A stretch of DNA of 5,958 nucleotides, taken from NCBI GenBank assembly GCA_028701415.1, contig JAQVQU010000011.1:1-5958 (forward strand). The letters run 5' to 3'. Under the pieces are notes generated by a model. It did not search any database and was not told the DNA's origin. It worked only from the letters and a program-made list of their open reading frames with translations. Below, one piece after another: positions 5,555-5,958 of the stretch. The translations under genes and the position numbers were made by a program. Within the stretch, counting starts at the first letter, position 1. The number at the start of each line of letters is the position of its first letter. The DNA comes from Clostridia bacterium. GTDB lineage: Bacteria; Bacillota; Clostridia; Christensenellales; DTU072.

Positions 5555-5583
5555 TTGACACAAAAGGCTACTTGATATAGAAT
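5555..5583 (+). promoter_or_regulatory. Promoter of the InlB-repeat lipoprotein gene
   Basis: TTGACA (5555-5560), a 17-base spacer and TAGAAT (5578-5583) precede the ATG at 5614. Transcription should begin near 5590, leaving a leader of about 24 bases that contains the TGGAG ribosome binding site. Confidence 0.85.
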
Positions 5584-5613
5584 ATTATTACAGTGGAGAA
5601 ATATGGAGTAAAC

Positions 5614-5958
5614 ATGCGTAGAATCCTTCTCGCTTTTGTTGTCGTTCTTTTGACCCTTTCAGTGGGTGCCTTTTGTGTGTCTTGTGGAATTCCTTCGGAT
5701 ACTGTAATTAAGGAAGGTTCGGGGAGCCCACTAAACACTAATCTATTTAGAGCAGATGATACTCCTGCAGAAATTAGATACACGGTTTCTTTTTCAACTG
5801 GTACTTCCGAAGTGATAGATTCACTTGAGGTTTTAACTTTAAGCGATTCACAAGTTCCAATACCTAGCAATAATTACAAATTGGGTTATCGTTTCGAGGG
5901 ATGGTACTTGGCCTCTGATTTCTCGGGAAGTGCTTTGACTTTCCCTTATACTTTTTCT
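5614..5958 (+). CDS. Probable surface lipoprotein with InlB B-type repeat (partial)
   Basis: The 115 visible codons run off the right edge. The start ATG follows TATGGAG at a suitable distance. Residues 1-24 form a signal peptide: two arginines, a hydrophobic core (ILLAFVVVLLTLSVGAF), then CVSC, where Cys24 is the likely lipidated residue. Cys at -3 is unusual for a lipobox but Val-Ser before the Cys fits, and relaxed lipoboxes are common in spirochaetes. A low-complexity linker follows (about 25-54). Residues 56-115 match an InlB B-repeat (Flg_new, Listeria-Bacteroides repeat): strand YTVSFSTG, then YKLGYRFEGWYLASDFSG and ALTFPYTFS. Such repeats are small beta-grasp domains that usually occur in series on cell-surface proteins and may mediate adhesion. 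More repeats are expected beyond the window. The exact ligand is unknown. Confidence 0.9.
   Translation, partial: MRRILLAFVVVLLTLSVGAFCVSCGIPSDTVIKEGSGSPLNTNLFRADDTPAEIRYTVSFSTGTSEVIDSLEVLTLSDSQVPIPSNNYKLGYRFEGWYLASDFSGSALTFPYTFS

Noticed and set aside
5568..5870. Minus-strand 100-codon open frame
   Set aside because: It overlaps the lipoprotein gene, whose plus-strand reading has a promoter, ribosome binding site, signal peptide and InlB repeat.

Overview
The window is AT-rich bacterial DNA with strong AGGAGG-type ribosome binding sites and textbook sigma-70-like promoters (TTGACA or TTGACT, a 17-base spacer, TATAAT or TAGAAT). The split two-gene transketolase, AT-richness and strong Shine-Dalgarno sites fit a low-GC Firmicutes-like bacterium. 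The atypical lipobox on an InlB-repeat lipoprotein would also fit a spirochaete. No rRNA or species-specific marker is present, so I do not assign a taxon.

Layout. Positions 1-1149 hold part of an IS200/IS605-family element on the minus strand. It comprises a tnpB gene that runs off the left edge, the wreck of its tnpA partner (three internal stops and a missing core), and an imperfect hairpin at 1110-1149 that looks like the element's left end. A strong terminator at 1173-1207 then closes a minus-strand operon of three genes (1226-4001). In transcription order these are the transketolase N-terminal subunit, the transketolase C-terminal subunit, and a 302-residue protein with a possible SCP2-like C-terminal region. 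The operon has a clear promoter at 4060-4088. Upstream lies a single minus-strand gene (4286-4801) that resembles LURP-one/tubby-like (LOR, YxjI-type) proteins, with its own promoter and terminator.

Positions 4848-5163 appear non-coding. On the plus strand a strong promoter then drives a tRNA-Ala(TGC)-tRNA-Ile(GAT) pair, which ends in a terminator and has no rRNA genes beside it. A new plus-strand gene starts at 5614 with its own consensus promoter. It encodes a probable secreted lipoprotein whose visible part ends inside an InlB B-type (Listeria-Bacteroides, Flg_new) repeat, and it continues past the right edge.

How the genes fit together: the two transketolase halves form one ThDP enzyme of the non-oxidative pentose phosphate pathway. 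The third operon gene is tightly packed behind them, with its ribosome binding site overlapping the preceding stop codon, so it is very probably co-expressed; its link to sugar metabolism is unknown. The other genes are independent units. I see no clear evidence of a new defence or mobile system. The most unusual items are the TnpB gene kept next to a destroyed TnpA, the tRNA Ala-Ile pair outside an rRNA operon, and the uncharacterised third gene of the transketolase operon.
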